Positions 1 to 10,423 of a stretch of 64,000 nucleotides of DNA are shown piece by piece (the first letter of the stretch is position 1; every line of letters starts with the position of its first letter). The translations under genes were made by a program, and so were the position numbers. Below the pieces are notes generated by a model that was not told where the DNA came from, ran no database searches, and was given only the letters and a program-made list of their open reading frames with translations. This DNA is from Hyphomicrobiales bacterium (GTDB taxonomy: Bacteria > Pseudomonadota > Alphaproteobacteria > Rhizobiales > Rhizobiaceae): NCBI GenBank assembly GCA_900468065.1, contig UBTA01000063.1, forward strand, positions 73,503 to 137,502, in the 5' to 3' direction.

Positions 1-552
1 GCCACGCAGGAATATGCTGGTCTTGGCGGAACATCCGATTTCTACAAGCTGACCGGTAAGGCCAAGTGGTACTACACCGTGAACGACGATGCGGACATCA
101 TCGCATCGCTCGCAGCTGGCGCCGGCCATGTGTTCAACACCGGCGGCAAGATGGAAGTCTTCGACCAGTTCCAGCTGGGCCAGAACGATATTCGCGGCTT
201 TGAGCGTAACGGTGTCGGTCCGCGCAGCGGCAAGTATGGCGACGCCATTGGTGGAACGACCTACTTCACCGCTTCTGCTGAAGCGACGTTCCCGCTGCCC
301 TTCGTGTCACGCGACGCTGGTTTCCGCGGTGCGATCTTCGCAGATGCCGGCACATTGTATGGCAATGAAGTCGATACGACAGCCGACGATGACATCAAGG
401 GTACAGGAAGCTCGCTTCGTGCATCCGTCGGTCTCGGTCTGATCTGGGCGTCCCCGTTTGGGCCGCTGCGCGTCGACTATGCGTTCCCGATCGCCAAGGA
501 AGATTTCGACCGCGTACAGAACCTCAAGTTCGGTATCTCGTCGTCCTTCTGA
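1..552 (+). CDS. bamA: BamA outer membrane assembly factor, C-terminal part (5' end outside window)
   Basis: The reading frame is open from base 1 and ends at a TGA at 550-552, giving the last 183 residues of an Omp85-family beta-barrel. Visible hallmarks are the FDQFQLG...IRGF segment (the Omp85 barrel motif that places an RGF tip on loop 6), the late DAGTLYG and PFGPLRVDYAFP strands, and the terminal phenylalanine of ISSSF that serves as the barrel insertion signal. BamA folds and inserts beta-barrel proteins in the outer membrane. It lies directly upstream of lpxD, the usual order in rhizobia, so barrel assembly and lipid A synthesis are linked. The gene is cut only by the window edge; nothing suggests damage. 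Confidence 0.93.
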   Translation, partial: ATQEYAGLGGTSDFYKLTGKAKWYYTVNDDADIIASLAAGAGHVFNTGGKMEVFDQFQLGQNDIRGFERNGVGPRSGKYGDAIGGTTYFTASAEATFPLPFVSRDAGFRGAIFADAGTLYGNEVDTTADDDIKGTGSSLRASVGLGLIWASPFGPLRVDYAFPIAKEDFDRVQNLKFGISSSF

Positions 553-600
553 TCCTTGCAGTCCAGAACTGCCTGCCAAAACTGTTCTGGAGTGTTGGCC

Positions 601-1668
601 ATGGAAAACAACTGGTTCTTCCCACCGCATGACGGGATCCGCCTGAGCGATCTGGCGGATCAAATCGGTGCGGTGCTACAGGCGCCGGAACTCAGCGACC
701 GGCTCGTCCGGTCGGTGGCGCCGACCTATCGCGCTGGCGAGTTCGATGTCTGCTATATGCTGCAGCGGCGCTTTCGCGATGAGTTTGACACATCGAAAGC
801 AGGCGCCATCATTTGCGATGATACGATCGCCGCGATCGTGCCGTCGCATATCCCCGTTCTTCTGACACGCTATCCTCACACGGCTTTCGCGCTTGCCGGT
901 GCGATTTTGCATCCGCAGGCAGCGCGCCCCGAGCAGAACCTGTCGGGACCGGGTGGCATATCGCCCGCTGCCTTTGTCGACCCAACAGCTCAGATCGAGG
1001 ACAATGTCGATATCGAGGCGACGGCCGTGATCGGCGCGGGCGCCCATATCGGCTCGGGTACGCGGATTGCCGCAGGCGCCGTCATCGGCCCCGGTGTCCG
1101 TATCGGCCGTGACTGCACGATTTCGGCCGGAGCAAGCGTGATGTATTCGCTTGTCGGCAACGAGGTGATCATCCATCCGGGCGCCCGGATCGGCCAGGAT
1201 GGTTTCGGCAATGCACCGGGACCAAAGGGCGGCATGATCAAGATCGTCCAGATTGGCCGTGTCATTCTGCAGGACAGGGTCGAGATCGGTGCCAACACGA
1301 CGATCGACCGCGGTGCAATGGACGATACGGTGGTCGGCGAGGGCACCAAGATCGATAATCTTGTCCAGCTCGGCCATAATGTTCGCGTTGGCCGTCACTG
1401 TGGTATCGCCGCCCAGGTCGGTATTGCCGGCAGCACGCGCATTGGCGACGGTGTCCTGATTGGCGGAGCCGCGGCGATCAACGGACATATCACCATTGGC
1501 GACAGAGCTCAGATCGGCGCCATGAGTGGCGTCGCTTCGGATGTGCCGGCCGGTGAACGCTACGGCGGCATTCCAGCGCGTCCCATGCGCGACTTCCTGC
1601 GCGAAATTGCCGAGGTCACGGCGCGCGCGCACAACAGGCAGAAGAAATCAGGAGGCAAAGATGAGTGA
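601..1668 (+). CDS. lpxD: UDP-3-O-acylglucosamine N-acyltransferase LpxD
   Basis: Third step of lipid A synthesis: it transfers a 3-hydroxyacyl chain from acyl carrier protein to the 2-amine of UDP-3-O-acylglucosamine in the cytoplasm. The protein has 355 residues: a uridine-binding N-terminal domain (about 1-100) beginning [15 protein letters not shown], then a left-handed parallel beta-helix of hexapeptide repeats (about 105-320). His259 in QLGHNV matches the catalytic base of the family. I chose ATG 601 over an in-frame TTG at 556 because the [12 protein letters not shown] start is the one I recall for rhizobial LpxD. The stop overlaps the fabZ start by 8 bases, which points to translational coupling within the lipid A operon. 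Confidence 0.96.
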   Translation: MENNWFFPPHDGIRLSDLADQIGAVLQAPELSDRLVRSVAPTYRAGEFDVCYMLQRRFRDEFDTSKAGAIICDDTIAAIVPSHIPVLLTRYPHTAFALAGAILHPQAARPEQNLSGPGGISPAAFVDPTAQIEDNVDIEATAVIGAGAHIGSGTRIAAGAVIGPGVRIGRDCTISAGASVMYSLVGNEVIIHPGARIGQDGFGNAPGPKGGMIKIVQIGRVILQDRVEIGANTTIDRGAMDDTVVGEGTKIDNLVQLGHNVRVGRHCGIAAQVGIAGSTRIGDGVLIGGAAAINGHITIGDRAQIGAMSGVASDVPAGERYGGIPARPMRDFLREIAEVTARAHNRQKKSGGKDE

Positions 1669-2128
1669 AGCTGCAACCACCGTTCTGGGTACGGCTGACA
1701 TCAGGGAAATCTTGAAGCTTCTTCCCCATCGTTATCCGTTCCTGCTGGTCGACAAGATCATCGAGATCGACGGCGACAATTCGGCGATCGGCATCAAGAA
1801 CGTCACGGCCAACGAGCCGCATTTCACTGGACACTTCCCCGAGCAACCGATCATGCCGGGCGTTCTTTTGATCGAAGGCATGGCCCAGACGGCTGGCGCG
1901 ATCTGCGCCCGCAAGAATGGTACTGGCAGCAACCTCGTCTATTTCATGACGATCGATAATGCCCGCTTCCGCAAACCGGTCGTGCCGGGCGACAGGGTCG
2001 AATTCCATGTCGTCAAGCACAAGCAGCGCGGCAATATCTGGAAGTTTCACTGTGACGCAAAAGTTGACGGGCAACTTGTCGCGGAAGCTGATATCGGCGC
2101 GATGATTATCAGCAAGGAAGACGCCTGA
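1661..2128 (+). CDS. fabZ: 3-hydroxyacyl-ACP dehydratase FabZ
   Basis: Dehydrates 3-hydroxyacyl-ACP to the trans-2-enoyl form in fatty acid elongation. It competes with LpxA and LpxD for hydroxyacyl-ACP, which explains its place inside the lipid A operon. The protein has 155 residues and a hot-dog fold. His58 (in HFTGHFP) and Glu72 (in LLIEGMAQ) are the catalytic pair at the expected spacing. The start at 1661 follows a GGAGG-type ribosome site (caggaggcaaag) and overlaps the lpxD stop; a longer upstream reading would run through lpxD in another frame and is not used. lpxA follows after 2 bases. Confidence 0.97.
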   Translation: MSEAATTVLGTADIREILKLLPHRYPFLLVDKIIEIDGDNSAIGIKNVTANEPHFTGHFPEQPIMPGVLLIEGMAQTAGAICARKNGTGSNLVYFMTIDNARFRKPVVPGDRVEFHVVKHKQRGNIWKFHCDAKVDGQLVAEADIGAMIISKEDA

Positions 2129-2130
2129 AC

Positions 2131-2943
2131 ATGATTGCTTCTACTGCGAAGATCCATCCGCTCTCGGTTATCGAAGACGGAGCGGTGATCGGTGACAACG
2201 TTATTGTCGGGCCGTTCTGTCACGTTGGCCCGAAGGTGACGCTCGCAGACAATGTCGAACTGATCAGTCATGTCGTCGTGCTCGGACGCACGACGGTCGG
2301 CAAAGGCTCGAAGATTTTTCCGTCAGCCGTGATCGGCGGCGATTCGCAGAGCGTACATCACAGTGCGGTCGATACGACCTTGGTGATCGGTGAAAACTGC
2401 ACCATCCGCGAAGGTGTGACGATGAACACCGGCACCGTCGAGCATGGCGGCGCCACCATCGTTGGCGACAACAATCTGTTCCTTGCCTATGCGCATGTCG
2501 CCCACGACTGCCACCTCGGCAACAATATCATTCTGTCGAACAACGTCATGCTGGCGGGGCACGTTACTGTCGGTGATCGCGCCATTCTCGGCGGCGGCTC
2601 GGCCGTTCACCAGTTTACCCGCATCGGACGCCATGCGTTTGTCGGCGGTCTTTCCGCCGTGGCCTATGATGTCATTCCCTACGGTATGCTCAATGGCAAT
2701 CCGGGTCTGCTCGGTGGCCTGAACGTTGTCGGCATGAGCCGTTCCGGCATCGAGAAACCCGTCATTCATGCCGTGCGGCGCGCCTACAAGCAGATTTTTG
2801 AAGGCCCGGAATCGATCCGTGCAAATGCTGCGGCGATCCGTGCCGACTATGCCGATTGCCCGCCGGCGCTCGAAATCCTCGATTTCATCGCGGCTGAAAG
2901 CGATCGCGCGCTGTCGTCCCCGACGCGGGGCAGCAAGGGCTGA
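2131..2943 (+). CDS. lpxA: UDP-N-acetylglucosamine O-acyltransferase LpxA
   Basis: First committed acyl transfer of lipid A synthesis: it moves a 3-hydroxyacyl chain from ACP to the 3-OH of UDP-GlcNAc in the cytoplasm. The 270 residues form a left-handed beta-helix of hexapeptide repeats (about 1-190) followed by a helical C-terminal domain. His125 in VAHDCHLG falls at the same residue number as the catalytic His of the E. coli enzyme. The motif [14 protein letters not shown] is also characteristic. It starts 2 bases after fabZ and is followed 5 bases later by lpxI, so it lies in mid-operon. Confidence 0.97.
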   Translation: MIASTAKIHPLSVIEDGAVIGDNVIVGPFCHVGPKVTLADNVELISHVVVLGRTTVGKGSKIFPSAVIGGDSQSVHHSAVDTTLVIGENCTIREGVTMNTGTVEHGGATIVGDNNLFLAYAHVAHDCHLGNNIILSNNVMLAGHVTVGDRAILGGGSAVHQFTRIGRHAFVGGLSAVAYDVIPYGMLNGNPGLLGGLNVVGMSRSGIEKPVIHAVRRAYKQIFEGPESIRANAAAIRADYADCPPALEILDFIAAESDRALSSPTRGSKG

Positions 2944-2948
2944 GGCAG

Positions 2949-3830
2949 ATGAGCTTGGACAGCCGGCCCGAAATCAAAGACCGGCTGGCTATCATCGCCG
3001 GCAGCGGCTTGCTGCCGTTGCATGTGGCGGAGGCTGCACGGACACACGGCGAAAACCCCTTTATCATAGCGCTTGCCAACGAGTCGGATCGGGACTGGTC
3101 GTCCTTCGATCACACGACATTGGGCATCGGTAATTTCAAGGCGATTAGCGGCGTCTTCCGCGACGTTGGCATTGGCCGTGTGGTCATGTCGGGCGCCGTG
3201 CGCCGCCGGCCGGACTGGCGCGACATCAAGCCGACGCTGAAAAGCCTGGTGAAGATACCCAGCGTTCTGCGCACGCTTTTGTCCGGTGGCGATGACGCCG
3301 TTTTGAAAATGGCGATCGAGCTTATCGAGACCAATGGCGCGCGCGTGATCGGCGTGCAGGACATTGTTCCTGAACTTCTGGCCGAGATCGGCACTCTGGG
3401 TGCGCGAACGCCGGGTGCGGACGATCAGGCAGATATCGAAGCTGCGGAAGCCGCTGCCATCGCGCTTGGGCATCTGGATGTCGGGCAGGGGGCCGTCGCC
3501 GTCGGCGGACGCGTCGTGGCCCTTGAGGGGCCGGAAGGTACCGATGCGATGCTCGACCGTGTGGCGCGGCTGAAGGCTGACGGACGCATTTCCAGCCGCC
3601 GTCGCGGCGTTCTCGTCAAACTCTGCAAGCCGCAGCAGGATCTGCGCGCCGACCTTCCCTCTATAGGCCCATCGACCATCAAGGGTGCGCAGGCGGCCGG
3701 ACTTGCCGGTATCGCCGTTGAAGCCGGCCGGGCGCTGGTTCTCGATCGGGAAGAGATGATCGCGCTTGCCAACGAGGCTGGTCTCTTCGTCACGGGAGTT
3801 GATCGCGCCCTTTTGCGAGGTGGGCAATGA
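2949..3830 (+). CDS. lpxI: UDP-2,3-diacylglucosamine pyrophosphatase LpxI (DUF1009)
   Basis: Hydrolyses UDP-2,3-diacylglucosamine to lipid X plus UMP, the step done by LpxH in gammaproteobacteria. Alphaproteobacteria use the unrelated LpxI. The protein has 293 residues with the family start RLAIIAGSGLLPLHVAEAA, the middle segment GARVIGVQDIVPELLAEIG and the C-terminal segment GPSTIKGAQAAGLAGIAVEAG. Its place between lpxA and lpxB is diagnostic. The TGA overlaps the lpxB ATG (ATGA at 3827-3830), so lpxI and lpxB are translationally coupled, and the product lipid X is the direct substrate of LpxB. Confidence 0.95.
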   Translation: MSLDSRPEIKDRLAIIAGSGLLPLHVAEAARTHGENPFIIALANESDRDWSSFDHTTLGIGNFKAISGVFRDVGIGRVVMSGAVRRRPDWRDIKPTLKSLVKIPSVLRTLLSGGDDAVLKMAIELIETNGARVIGVQDIVPELLAEIGTLGARTPGADDQADIEAAEAAAIALGHLDVGQGAVAVGGRVVALEGPEGTDAMLDRVARLKADGRISSRRRGVLVKLCKPQQDLRADLPSIGPSTIKGAQAAGLAGIAVEAGRALVLDREEMIALANEAGLFVTGVDRALLRGGQ

Positions 3831-5011
3831 ATCCGAACGATCTCAAGCTCGCTGTGATCGCTGGCGAAGTGTCCGGTGACCTGCTTGGCGCCGATCTCGT
3901 CAAGGCATTGCGCCCGCTGGTCAAGGGCGACTTTTCCCTGATTGGCGTGGGCGGCGAGGGACTGGAGGCTGAAGGCCTGAATTCCCTGTTCGACTATTCC
4001 GAGCTTTCGATCATGGGGATCTCGCAGGTTCTCGCCCGGTTGCCGAAACTGATCCTGCGCATCCGCCAGACGGCCAATGCGATTATCGCGGCCAAGCCGG
4101 ATATCCTTGTCATCATCGACAGCCCTGATTTCACCCACCGTGTCGCGCGTCGTGTGCGCAAGGCTTTGCCGGATCTACCGATCGTCAACTATGTTTGCCC
4201 CAGCGTCTGGGCGTGGAAGTCGGAGCGCGCCGTCAAGATGCGCCCCTATGTCGATCATGTGCTGGCCGTGCTTCCCTTCGAGCCAGAGGTGATGCAACGT
4301 CTGGGTGGCCCGCCGACGACCTATGTCGGCCATCGGCTGGCAAGCGACGCCAATGTCCTGGCGGTGCGGGCGCGGCAGATTGAAAGACGCGCTGCACGCG
4401 CGATCCAAGCTTCGGCAACATGCCTGCTCCTGCCGGGCTCTCGCGGCAGCGAAATCAGCCGGCTGCTGCCCGAATTCGGGGCGACTGCGGAGGAATTGCG
4501 CAGCCGGCATCCGGAGATGCGGTTCCTGCTTCCAACAGTTCCCCGGCAGGAAAACCTCGTGCGCCAGATTACGGCGTCGTGGCCCGTCCAGCCGGAAATC
4601 TCGGTTGGTGCCACAGCCAAATGGCAGGCTTTTGCTGAGGCCGATGCAGCTGTTGCTGCGTCCGGTACGGTTATCCTGGAGCTTGCTTTAGCCGGAATTC
4701 CGGTTGTGTCGGCCTACAAGGCCGACTGGATCATTCGCCTGATGCACAAGCGCATCAAGATCTGGACGGCAGCGATTCCCAATCTGGTGGCTGACTATGC
4801 CATCGTGCCGGAATATCTGAACGAAGCCATACGCGCGGGCGCGCTGTCTCGCTGGATGGAGCGCCTGACCGGAAATACCCCGGAACGCCAGGCCATGCTC
4901 GCCGGATACAGCACCGTCTGGCAACGCATGGCGACGGAGAAACCGCCGGGCGAGACAGCCGCTCGCATCGTTCTCGACGTTCTCAATGAAAAAAAGCCCG
5001 GTCATCGCTGA
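3827..5011 (+). CDS. lpxB: Lipid-A-disaccharide synthase LpxB
   Basis: GT19 glycosyltransferase that joins lipid X to UDP-2,3-diacylglucosamine to make the beta-1,6 disaccharide core of lipid A at the inner face of the cytoplasmic membrane. The protein has 394 residues, with the N-terminal AGEVSGDLLGADLV motif, the IDSPDFTHRVARR segment, YVCPSVWAW, LLPGSRGSEI and the late ASGTVILELALAGIP nucleotide-binding region. It is the last gene of the lpxD-fabZ-lpxA-lpxI-lpxB run. Its last codons and stop lie inside the hairpin that terminates the operon. Confidence 0.96.
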   Translation: MNPNDLKLAVIAGEVSGDLLGADLVKALRPLVKGDFSLIGVGGEGLEAEGLNSLFDYSELSIMGISQVLARLPKLILRIRQTANAIIAAKPDILVIIDSPDFTHRVARRVRKALPDLPIVNYVCPSVWAWKSERAVKMRPYVDHVLAVLPFEPEVMQRLGGPPTTYVGHRLASDANVLAVRARQIERRAARAIQASATCLLLPGSRGSEISRLLPEFGATAEELRSRHPEMRFLLPTVPRQENLVRQITASWPVQPEISVGATAKWQAFAEADAAVAASGTVILELALAGIPVVSAYKADWIIRLMHKRIKIWTAAIPNLVADYAIVPEYLNEAIRAGALSRWMERLTGNTPERQAMLAGYSTVWQRMATEKPPGETAARIVLDVLNEKKPGHR

Positions 5012-5022
5012 CCGGGCTTTTC
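4989..5022. terminator. Bidirectional intrinsic terminator between lpxB and gltA
   Basis: A perfect 13-bp stem (AAAAGCCCGGTCA / TGACCGGGCTTTT) closes a 4-base loop TCGC. It is flanked by an A run on the left and a T run on the right, so it can stop both lpxB (+) and gltA (-). The lpxB stop codon (5009-5011) sits in the loop and start of the right arm, so ribosomes finishing lpxB cover the hairpin. Confidence 0.85.
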
Positions 5023-5040
5023 AATTGGAGTTTCCTGGAC

Positions 5041-6330
5041 TTAACGCTTGGAAACCGGGACGTAATCGCGTTCTGGTTCGCCGACATACAGCTGGCGTGG
5101 GCGGCCGATGCGCTGTTCCGGATCCTCAATCATCTCGTTCCACTGGGCGATCCAGCCGACGGTACGGGCAAGCGCGAACAGAACAGTGAACATGGTCGTG
5201 GGGAAGCCGAGTGCCTTCAGCGTGATACCGGAATAGAAGTCGATATTCGGATAGAGCTTCTTCTCGATGAAGTAGCTGTCCGTCAGCGCGATGCGCTCGA
5301 GTTCCATCGCCACTTCGAGCAGCGGGTCGTCCTTATGGCCGAGTTCGGCCAGCACTTCATGCGTCGTCTTCTGCATGATCTTGGCGCGAGGATCGTAGTT
5401 CTTGTAGACGCGGTGACCAAAGCCCATCAGGCGGAAGGGATCGTTCTTGTCCTTGGCGCGGGCAACGAATTCCGGAATACGATCGACGGTACCGATTTCA
5501 GCAAGCATGTTGAGCGCAGCTTCGTTGGCGCCGCCATGGGCTGGGCCCCAGAGGCAGGCAATACCAGCGGCGATACAGGCAAACGGATTGGCGCCCGAGG
5601 AGCCGGCGAGGCGAACGGTTGAGGTCGATGCGTTTTGCTCGTGGTCGGCGTGCAGGATGAAGATGCGATCCATGGCGCGTGCAAGCACCGGATTGACCGT
5701 ATATTCCTCGCACGGAACGGCAAAGCACATGCGCAGGAAGTTCGACGCATAGTCGAGGTCGTTCTTCGGATAAACGAAGGGCTGGCCGATATGGTACTTG
5801 TAGGCCATGGCGGCAAGCGTTGGCATCTTGGCGATCATGCGGAGGCTTGCGACCATGCGCTGATGCGGATCTGTGATGTCGGTCGAGTCGTGATAGAAGG
5901 CCGAAAGCGCGCCGACGCAGCCGCACATGACTGCCATCGGGTGGGCGTCGCGGCGAAAGCCGGTGAAGAAGCGCGACATCTGCTCGTGCACCATCGTGTG
6001 GTGCGTGACGCGATAGTCGAAATCCTTTTTCTGCGCGGCGCTCGGCAGTTCGCCGTACAGCAGCAAGTAGCAGACTTCCAGAAAATCGCCGTGCTCGGCC
6101 AATTGCTCGATCGGATAGCCGCGATGCAGCAGGATACCCTGGTCGCCGTCAATATAGGTGATCTTGGACTCGCAAGATGCGGTCGACGTAAAGCCCGGAT
6201 CGTAGGTGAACTGGCCGGTCTGCTTGTAGAGCGTACCGATATCGACAACATCCGGACCGATCGACCCCGATCGTACCGGCAATTCCACCGTTTTGTTGTC
6301 CACGGTGACGACTGCGCTTTTTCCTGTCAT
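5041..6330 (-). CDS. gltA: Citrate synthase
   Basis: Condenses acetyl-CoA and oxaloacetate to citrate, the entry step of the TCA cycle. The protein has 429 residues, the usual length of the bacterial type II enzyme. Visible catalytic segments are [10 protein letters not shown] (His), [14 protein letters not shown] (His and Arg) and NIDFYSGI (Asp). The start is taken at ATG 6330 (MTGKSAVV), preceded by a CGGAGGATCCCC ribosome site. An in-frame ATG 30 bases upstream has no such site. It is a single-gene unit on the minus strand, convergent with the lipid A operon and divergent from comEC. Confidence 0.97.
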   Translation of the reverse strand: MTGKSAVVTVDNKTVELPVRSGSIGPDVVDIGTLYKQTGQFTYDPGFTSTASCESKITYIDGDQGILLHRGYPIEQLAEHGDFLEVCYLLLYGELPSAAQKKDFDYRVTHHTMVHEQMSRFFTGFRRDAHPMAVMCGCVGALSAFYHDSTDITDPHQRMVASLRMIAKMPTLAAMAYKYHIGQPFVYPKNDLDYASNFLRMCFAVPCEEYTVNPVLARAMDRIFILHADHEQNASTSTVRLAGSSGANPFACIAAGIACLWGPAHGGANEAALNMLAEIGTVDRIPEFVARAKDKNDPFRLMGFGHRVYKNYDPRAKIMQKTTHEVLAELGHKDDPLLEVAMELERIALTDSYFIEKKLYPNIDFYSGITLKALGFPTTMFTVLFALARTVGWIAQWNEMIEDPEQRIGRPRQLYVGEPERDYVPVSKR

Positions 6331-6641
6331 GGGGATCCTCCGTTTGCAGCAAATTGGCACACAATTATGCCGCAGATATTAACGCCGACCATGTGCTACC
6401 CGATTTAATCACGGCTGCCAAGTTGGACCAAGGGCAAATTGTGCGATGCAAAAATAGGCATATGGCAACGCAATAATTGCACGTTCTGCCCGTATATCCA
6501 ACGAGATAATCAGGCCTGCATGGGTGGTCCGCCACAGCTGCCGAAACTATTGCCTAACTTTTAGGCGGCAATCTCATTGGTTGCATTTCCTGTCTTCTGG
6601 TTGCAGAGTGCCGGTGGGCGGGACTGGGCGGAACGGCATCC
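6331..6641. other. Intergenic region between gltA and comEC
   Basis: About 310 bases without a gene, holding the leaders of two divergent genes. I see no convincing -35/-10 pair. A perfect short inverted repeat GCCTAA-ctt-TTAGGC lies at 6552-6566, about 75 bases before comEC, and could be an operator or a weak hairpin. From memory, gltX and lexA often lie next to comEC in related genomes; neither is present here. Confidence 0.5.
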
Positions 6642-9126
6642 ATGACAAAGGGGCAGGAGCCAGAATTGGCGGCGCGCCCGCCAGCGGGCGGCGTGTCGGA
6701 TTATGCCCTTCACTCCGTGCCGGAAATCCCTGAAATCACCGCAAAACCGCCGCAAAGAGCTGTAGGGAAATCCCCCATTGTCATTCTCCAGCCGTGGAGC
6801 TGGAAGCTATCGGCGAACCGTTGGCGTTCCGGTTTGTCGCGCGCCGTGGTGCAGGAGCGAGCGTACGGTCATGGCTTCCTGTTCGTTCCGGTGTTCGTTG
6901 GGTCGGGCTCGCTAACCTGGTTTTCGCTCTCTCACACGCCGGGTCTTGTCAAACTTGCACTGCTGCTTTGCGTTTTTGGCATGGCAACTCTCGGTCTTCG
7001 CTATGCCGAAAGCGTTTGGCGTCTGGTCATCACCGCAGCCGCGCTGTTCACTGGTGGAATGGTGCTTGCCGCCTTTGAAGCGGCCCGGATGGACACCGTG
7101 CTGCTTGACACGCCGGTGACCACACTGGTGCGCGGCACGGTCACCGCCCGTGAAACCACGGACCGCGGATATTGGCGGTATACGGTTGCGGTAGTGCAGA
7201 CTGCGGAACCGGAATTGAAGCGTCCGCCTGCCAGGGTCACGTTGCTGTCGCGCAGCCGCGAAGCACCAGTTGCGATCGGCGGCGGCATCGAGGGAAAGGC
7301 GCGCTTGTCGCCACCGTCGGGTGCTGCTTTGCCGGGCTTGAACGATTTCGCTTTCGATAGCTATTTCAAAGGTATCGGCGCTGTCGGCTATTTCTACGGC
7401 GCGCCCGCGGCGATCGCAAACCCGCAAGGTTCCGCCTCCGATGGCATCGCAACGTGGTGGGTTCGGGCCGGAGAAACCGTTGCGCGGTGGCGCGAAACCA
7501 TCGGTGCACGTATTCGCGGCACCATCGGCGGCGATGCGGGTGCGATTGCCGCCGCCCTGGTGACGGCAGAAGAGCGCGCTATCAGCCGTCCGGCCATCGA
7601 GGCGCTCCGTGAGGCGGGGCTCGCGCATGTCCTGGCAATATCAGGACTGAATATGGTTCTGGCGGCCGGGACCTTCCTCATCGGCGCACGGACAATGCTG
7701 AGCCTCATTCCCGGGTTGGCTCACCGGTTTCCGATCAAGAAGCTGGCAGCGGCGGGCGCCTTGATCATGGTGTTCTCCTATATCCTTATCTCCGGTGGCG
7801 CTGTTTCGGCGGTGCGGTCGTGGATCATGATTTCGATCATGCTTGTCGCCGTATTTTTCGACAGGCCCTCGATCAGCCTGCGTAATGTGGCGCTGTCAGC
7901 AATCGTCATTCTGGTCATCACGCCATCCGCCGTGACCGGCCCGGGGTTCCAGATGTCGTTTGCGGCAACTCTGGCGCTGGTTGCCGGCTATGCCCATTGG
8001 CGCGAACGGCCGGGCCGCGATGTGCCGGCAGGCAATCGCAGAACGGGGCCGCTGGTGGCGATCGGCGGTTTCTTCGCCGGCCTGCTGCTCAGTTCCTTCA
8101 TCGGCGGATTATCGACGATGATCTATTCGGCAGGACATTTTCACAGGCTGGCCGCATACGGGCTGATCGGCAATGTGCTCGCCATGCCGGTCATCAGCAT
8201 CCTGGTTATGCCATTTGCCCTGCTTGCCATGCTCCTCATGCCGTTCGGTCTCGATCGCTATCCGCTGCTGGTCATGGGGCAGGGGCTGGACTGGATGATT
8301 TCCATTGCAACGATGGTCGCGTCCTGGGAGGGCGAGGTGACGACCGGCCGTATCCCCGATCACAGCTTCCTGTTGATTGCTGCGGGTTCTCGCCTGTCTG
8401 TTTCGAACATGGCTTGCAGCGTCCGGACTCGTCGTTGTTGCCGCCGGTCTGCTCGTGGGGTGGACCAGTGTTACGGCACGGCCGGACATCGTCATTTCCG
8501 AAGATGGACGGCTGGTTGCTATGATCGGAGAGGGTATGGCCGCCACCAATCGAAGCAATCAGCCCGATTTCGTCTATTCCCAGTGGCAGCGGGCCTTAAG
8601 GCTCAAGGATCATCTCAAGCCGCAGCAAAGGCTGGACCTGACCGTCAAGGACGGCGACATACCGCCAGCCATCCATGAGAATGGGTCTGCAGGCAATCAC
8701 AAGATCCGGCCGCCCATAGACAGGGATGCGGCACGCGCCGCCATCCGCCATCTGCTGGCCGAGGCGCCGCCCGACCGTTTTTCCTGCATTGCCAAGCAGT
8801 GGTGCGCCGCGGTCAGCCCGCAGAACTGGCGCATTGTCACCGTCGATGATGCCCGTTTTGTCGGGATCGCTTGCGAAAAGGCGGATATCGTCGTGACGCC
8901 GGTTATGTTGCGGTTTCGAACCTGCCGCTCCGGCGCCCTGTTGCTCAGCGGCCAGAGCCTGCGGCGCTCGGGTGCTGTCGAGATTTACAGGGTTTCGGAG
9001 GGAACCGCCGGCAAGGCCGGTATGCGGGTGTCTTATGCGCTTGAGCAATTGCATCGCCCCTGGGCGCGGCACAGAACCTATGATTGGCGAAGCGGCAGGT
9101 TCGATGCGCCCGAAACAGAACAATAA
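6642..9126 (+). pseudogene. comEC: ComEC/Rec2 DNA-uptake channel, interrupted by a frameshift
   Basis: ComEC is the inner-membrane channel that passes single-stranded DNA into the cytoplasm during transformation. The N-terminal part (ATG 6642 to about 8387) has the DUF4131 membrane start and the Competence domain, including HVLAISGLNMVLAAG and the later multi-spanning segments. Near 8385-8390 the reading changes frame: the first frame runs on as Arg- and Cys-rich nonsense to 8678, while a +1 frame takes over at 8389 with a membrane helix (LVVVAAGLLVGWTSV) and a normal C-terminal domain to the TGA at 9124-9126. Joined, they give about 828 residues, a normal rhizobial ComEC length. A one-base insertion in the run ggttctc explains it, either a real mutation or a sequencing error. 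Confidence 0.82.
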
Positions 9127-9352
9127 CAGTCCATAACGGTCATCACTCACGTGTTTTTGGGCAAACACCGTTCAGTCTGTTTATTCTTGATTAAAGCACT
9201 CCACAAATCCTTGTCTTTCAGCCATAGTATGTCATATGAAGCCGCCAATGACATGTGCGCGTTCGGTGCTGACTGTCAGGACAATGGATTTGCGAGCTCC
9301 CGCGTCCCAGTTTCCAGGGGATCGGCGGGCGATTACAAGGTAAGGATAGGTC

Positions 9353-10420
9353 ATGCCGAACCGGGCAATGTCGAAATGGATGATGCTGGCAGTCGTACTG
9401 GCATTCACGAATGCAGGCGCACTTTATGCGCAGGAAACACCAGCACCGGCCACCAGGCAAACGCAGCAACCTGTTAATGCAGCGCCTGCAGGCGAAGTGC
9501 AACCGTCCGCGACCGTCAACGACACTACGCCTTCGGTGCCTGCTGACGCTGCTCTTCCTGCAGCAGTGGCGACGGATGGTACGGTTCCAGTCACCGCGAC
9601 CAATGATGCAACGCCGGCCGCTCCAGTCGATGGCGTTCTGCCAGCCGAGGCAGAGGTCTCCGCATCCAATCCTGTTTTGCCGCATGACCTGTCGCCGATG
9701 GGCATGTTCATGGCAGCCGATATCGTCGTAAAGGGCGTTATGGGCGCGCTGATACTGGCATCGGTTGCGACCTGGGCCATTCTGGTCTTCAAGACTTTCG
9801 AGCTTGCTTCGGCGAAGAGCAGCGCCAAGGGTGCCGTTCGTGCCTTGTCGGACGCGGTTGTCCTGCGCGATGTCCGCGAGGCTCATCTGGAAAGGAAGGG
9901 GCCGGCAGCGCAGATGATCGCTGCTGCAACCGGCGAACTTTCCAAGTCCGAAGCCGTGCTCGATCTTGTCTCCACGCAAGGCGTCAAGGAACGGGTTGCC
10001 TCGCAACTCTCCCGTATCGAAGCCGGAGCAGGCAAAAGGATCGCCGGTGGCACCGGTATTCTCGCAACGATCGGTTCCATATCACCGTTCGTCGGCCTCT
10101 TCGGTACCGTCTGGGGCATCATGAATTCGTTCATCGGCATCAGCAAGGCGCAGACGACCAATCTCGCGATCGTTGCACCGGGCATCGCTGAAGCGCTGTT
10201 GGCAACGGCCATCGGCCTCGTCGCGGCTATCCCGGCCGTTGTCATCTACAACTATTTCGCCCGTTCGATCGGTGGTTACCGCCTGATTCTGGCCGATGCC
10301 TCCGCTGCGGTCGAGCGTTTGGTCAGCCGTGACCTGGATTTCCGCCAGGCGCGCCGTGTAGCGCCGCGCAAGGCTGAAAGCCATGTGCATTCGGAAGCCG
10401 GCATCGCACGGATCGGATAA
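9353..10420 (+). CDS. exbB: ExbB, TonB-system proton channel subunit (MotA/TolQ/ExbB family)
   Basis: ExbB and ExbD form the proton-driven motor that energises TonB for uptake of iron chelates and other ligands across the outer membrane. The protein has 355 residues: a signal-peptide-like start, a long Ala/Pro/Thr-rich periplasmic stretch (about 25-110), then three membrane helices. The conserved block GGTGILATIGSISPFVGLFG (about 227-246) and the last helix ATAIGLVAAIPAVVIYNYF are classic ExbB. The start ATG 9353 follows AAGGATAGG. exbD follows after 3 bases. Iron control (RirA or Irr) would be expected, but I could not identify a clear box in the 226 bases upstream. Confidence 0.95.
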   Translation: MPNRAMSKWMMLAVVLAFTNAGALYAQETPAPATRQTQQPVNAAPAGEVQPSATVNDTTPSVPADAALPAAVATDGTVPVTATNDATPAAPVDGVLPAEAEVSASNPVLPHDLSPMGMFMAADIVVKGVMGALILASVATWAILVFKTFELASAKSSAKGAVRALSDAVVLRDVREAHLERKGPAAQMIAAATGELSKSEAVLDLVSTQGVKERVASQLSRIEAGAGKRIAGGTGILATIGSISPFVGLFGTVWGIMNSFIGISKAQTTNLAIVAPGIAEALLATAIGLVAAIPAVVIYNYFARSIGGYRLILADASAAVERLVSRDLDFRQARRVAPRKAESHVHSEAGIARIG

Positions 10421-10423
10421 GAC

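Noticed and set aside
1..552. BamA pseudogene
   Set aside because: The missing 5' part is due to the window edge; the visible part is intact.
676..1632. Long open frame opposite lpxD
   Set aside because: High G+C and codon bias keep the antisense frame open. Its translation is His/Asp/Arg-rich without a domain, while the plus strand encodes a clear LpxD.
9127..9352. Iron-responsive (RirA or Irr) box before exbB
   Set aside because: TGATTAAAGCACTCC only partly fits TGA-N9-TCA, and no Irr-type palindrome was found; too weak to list.
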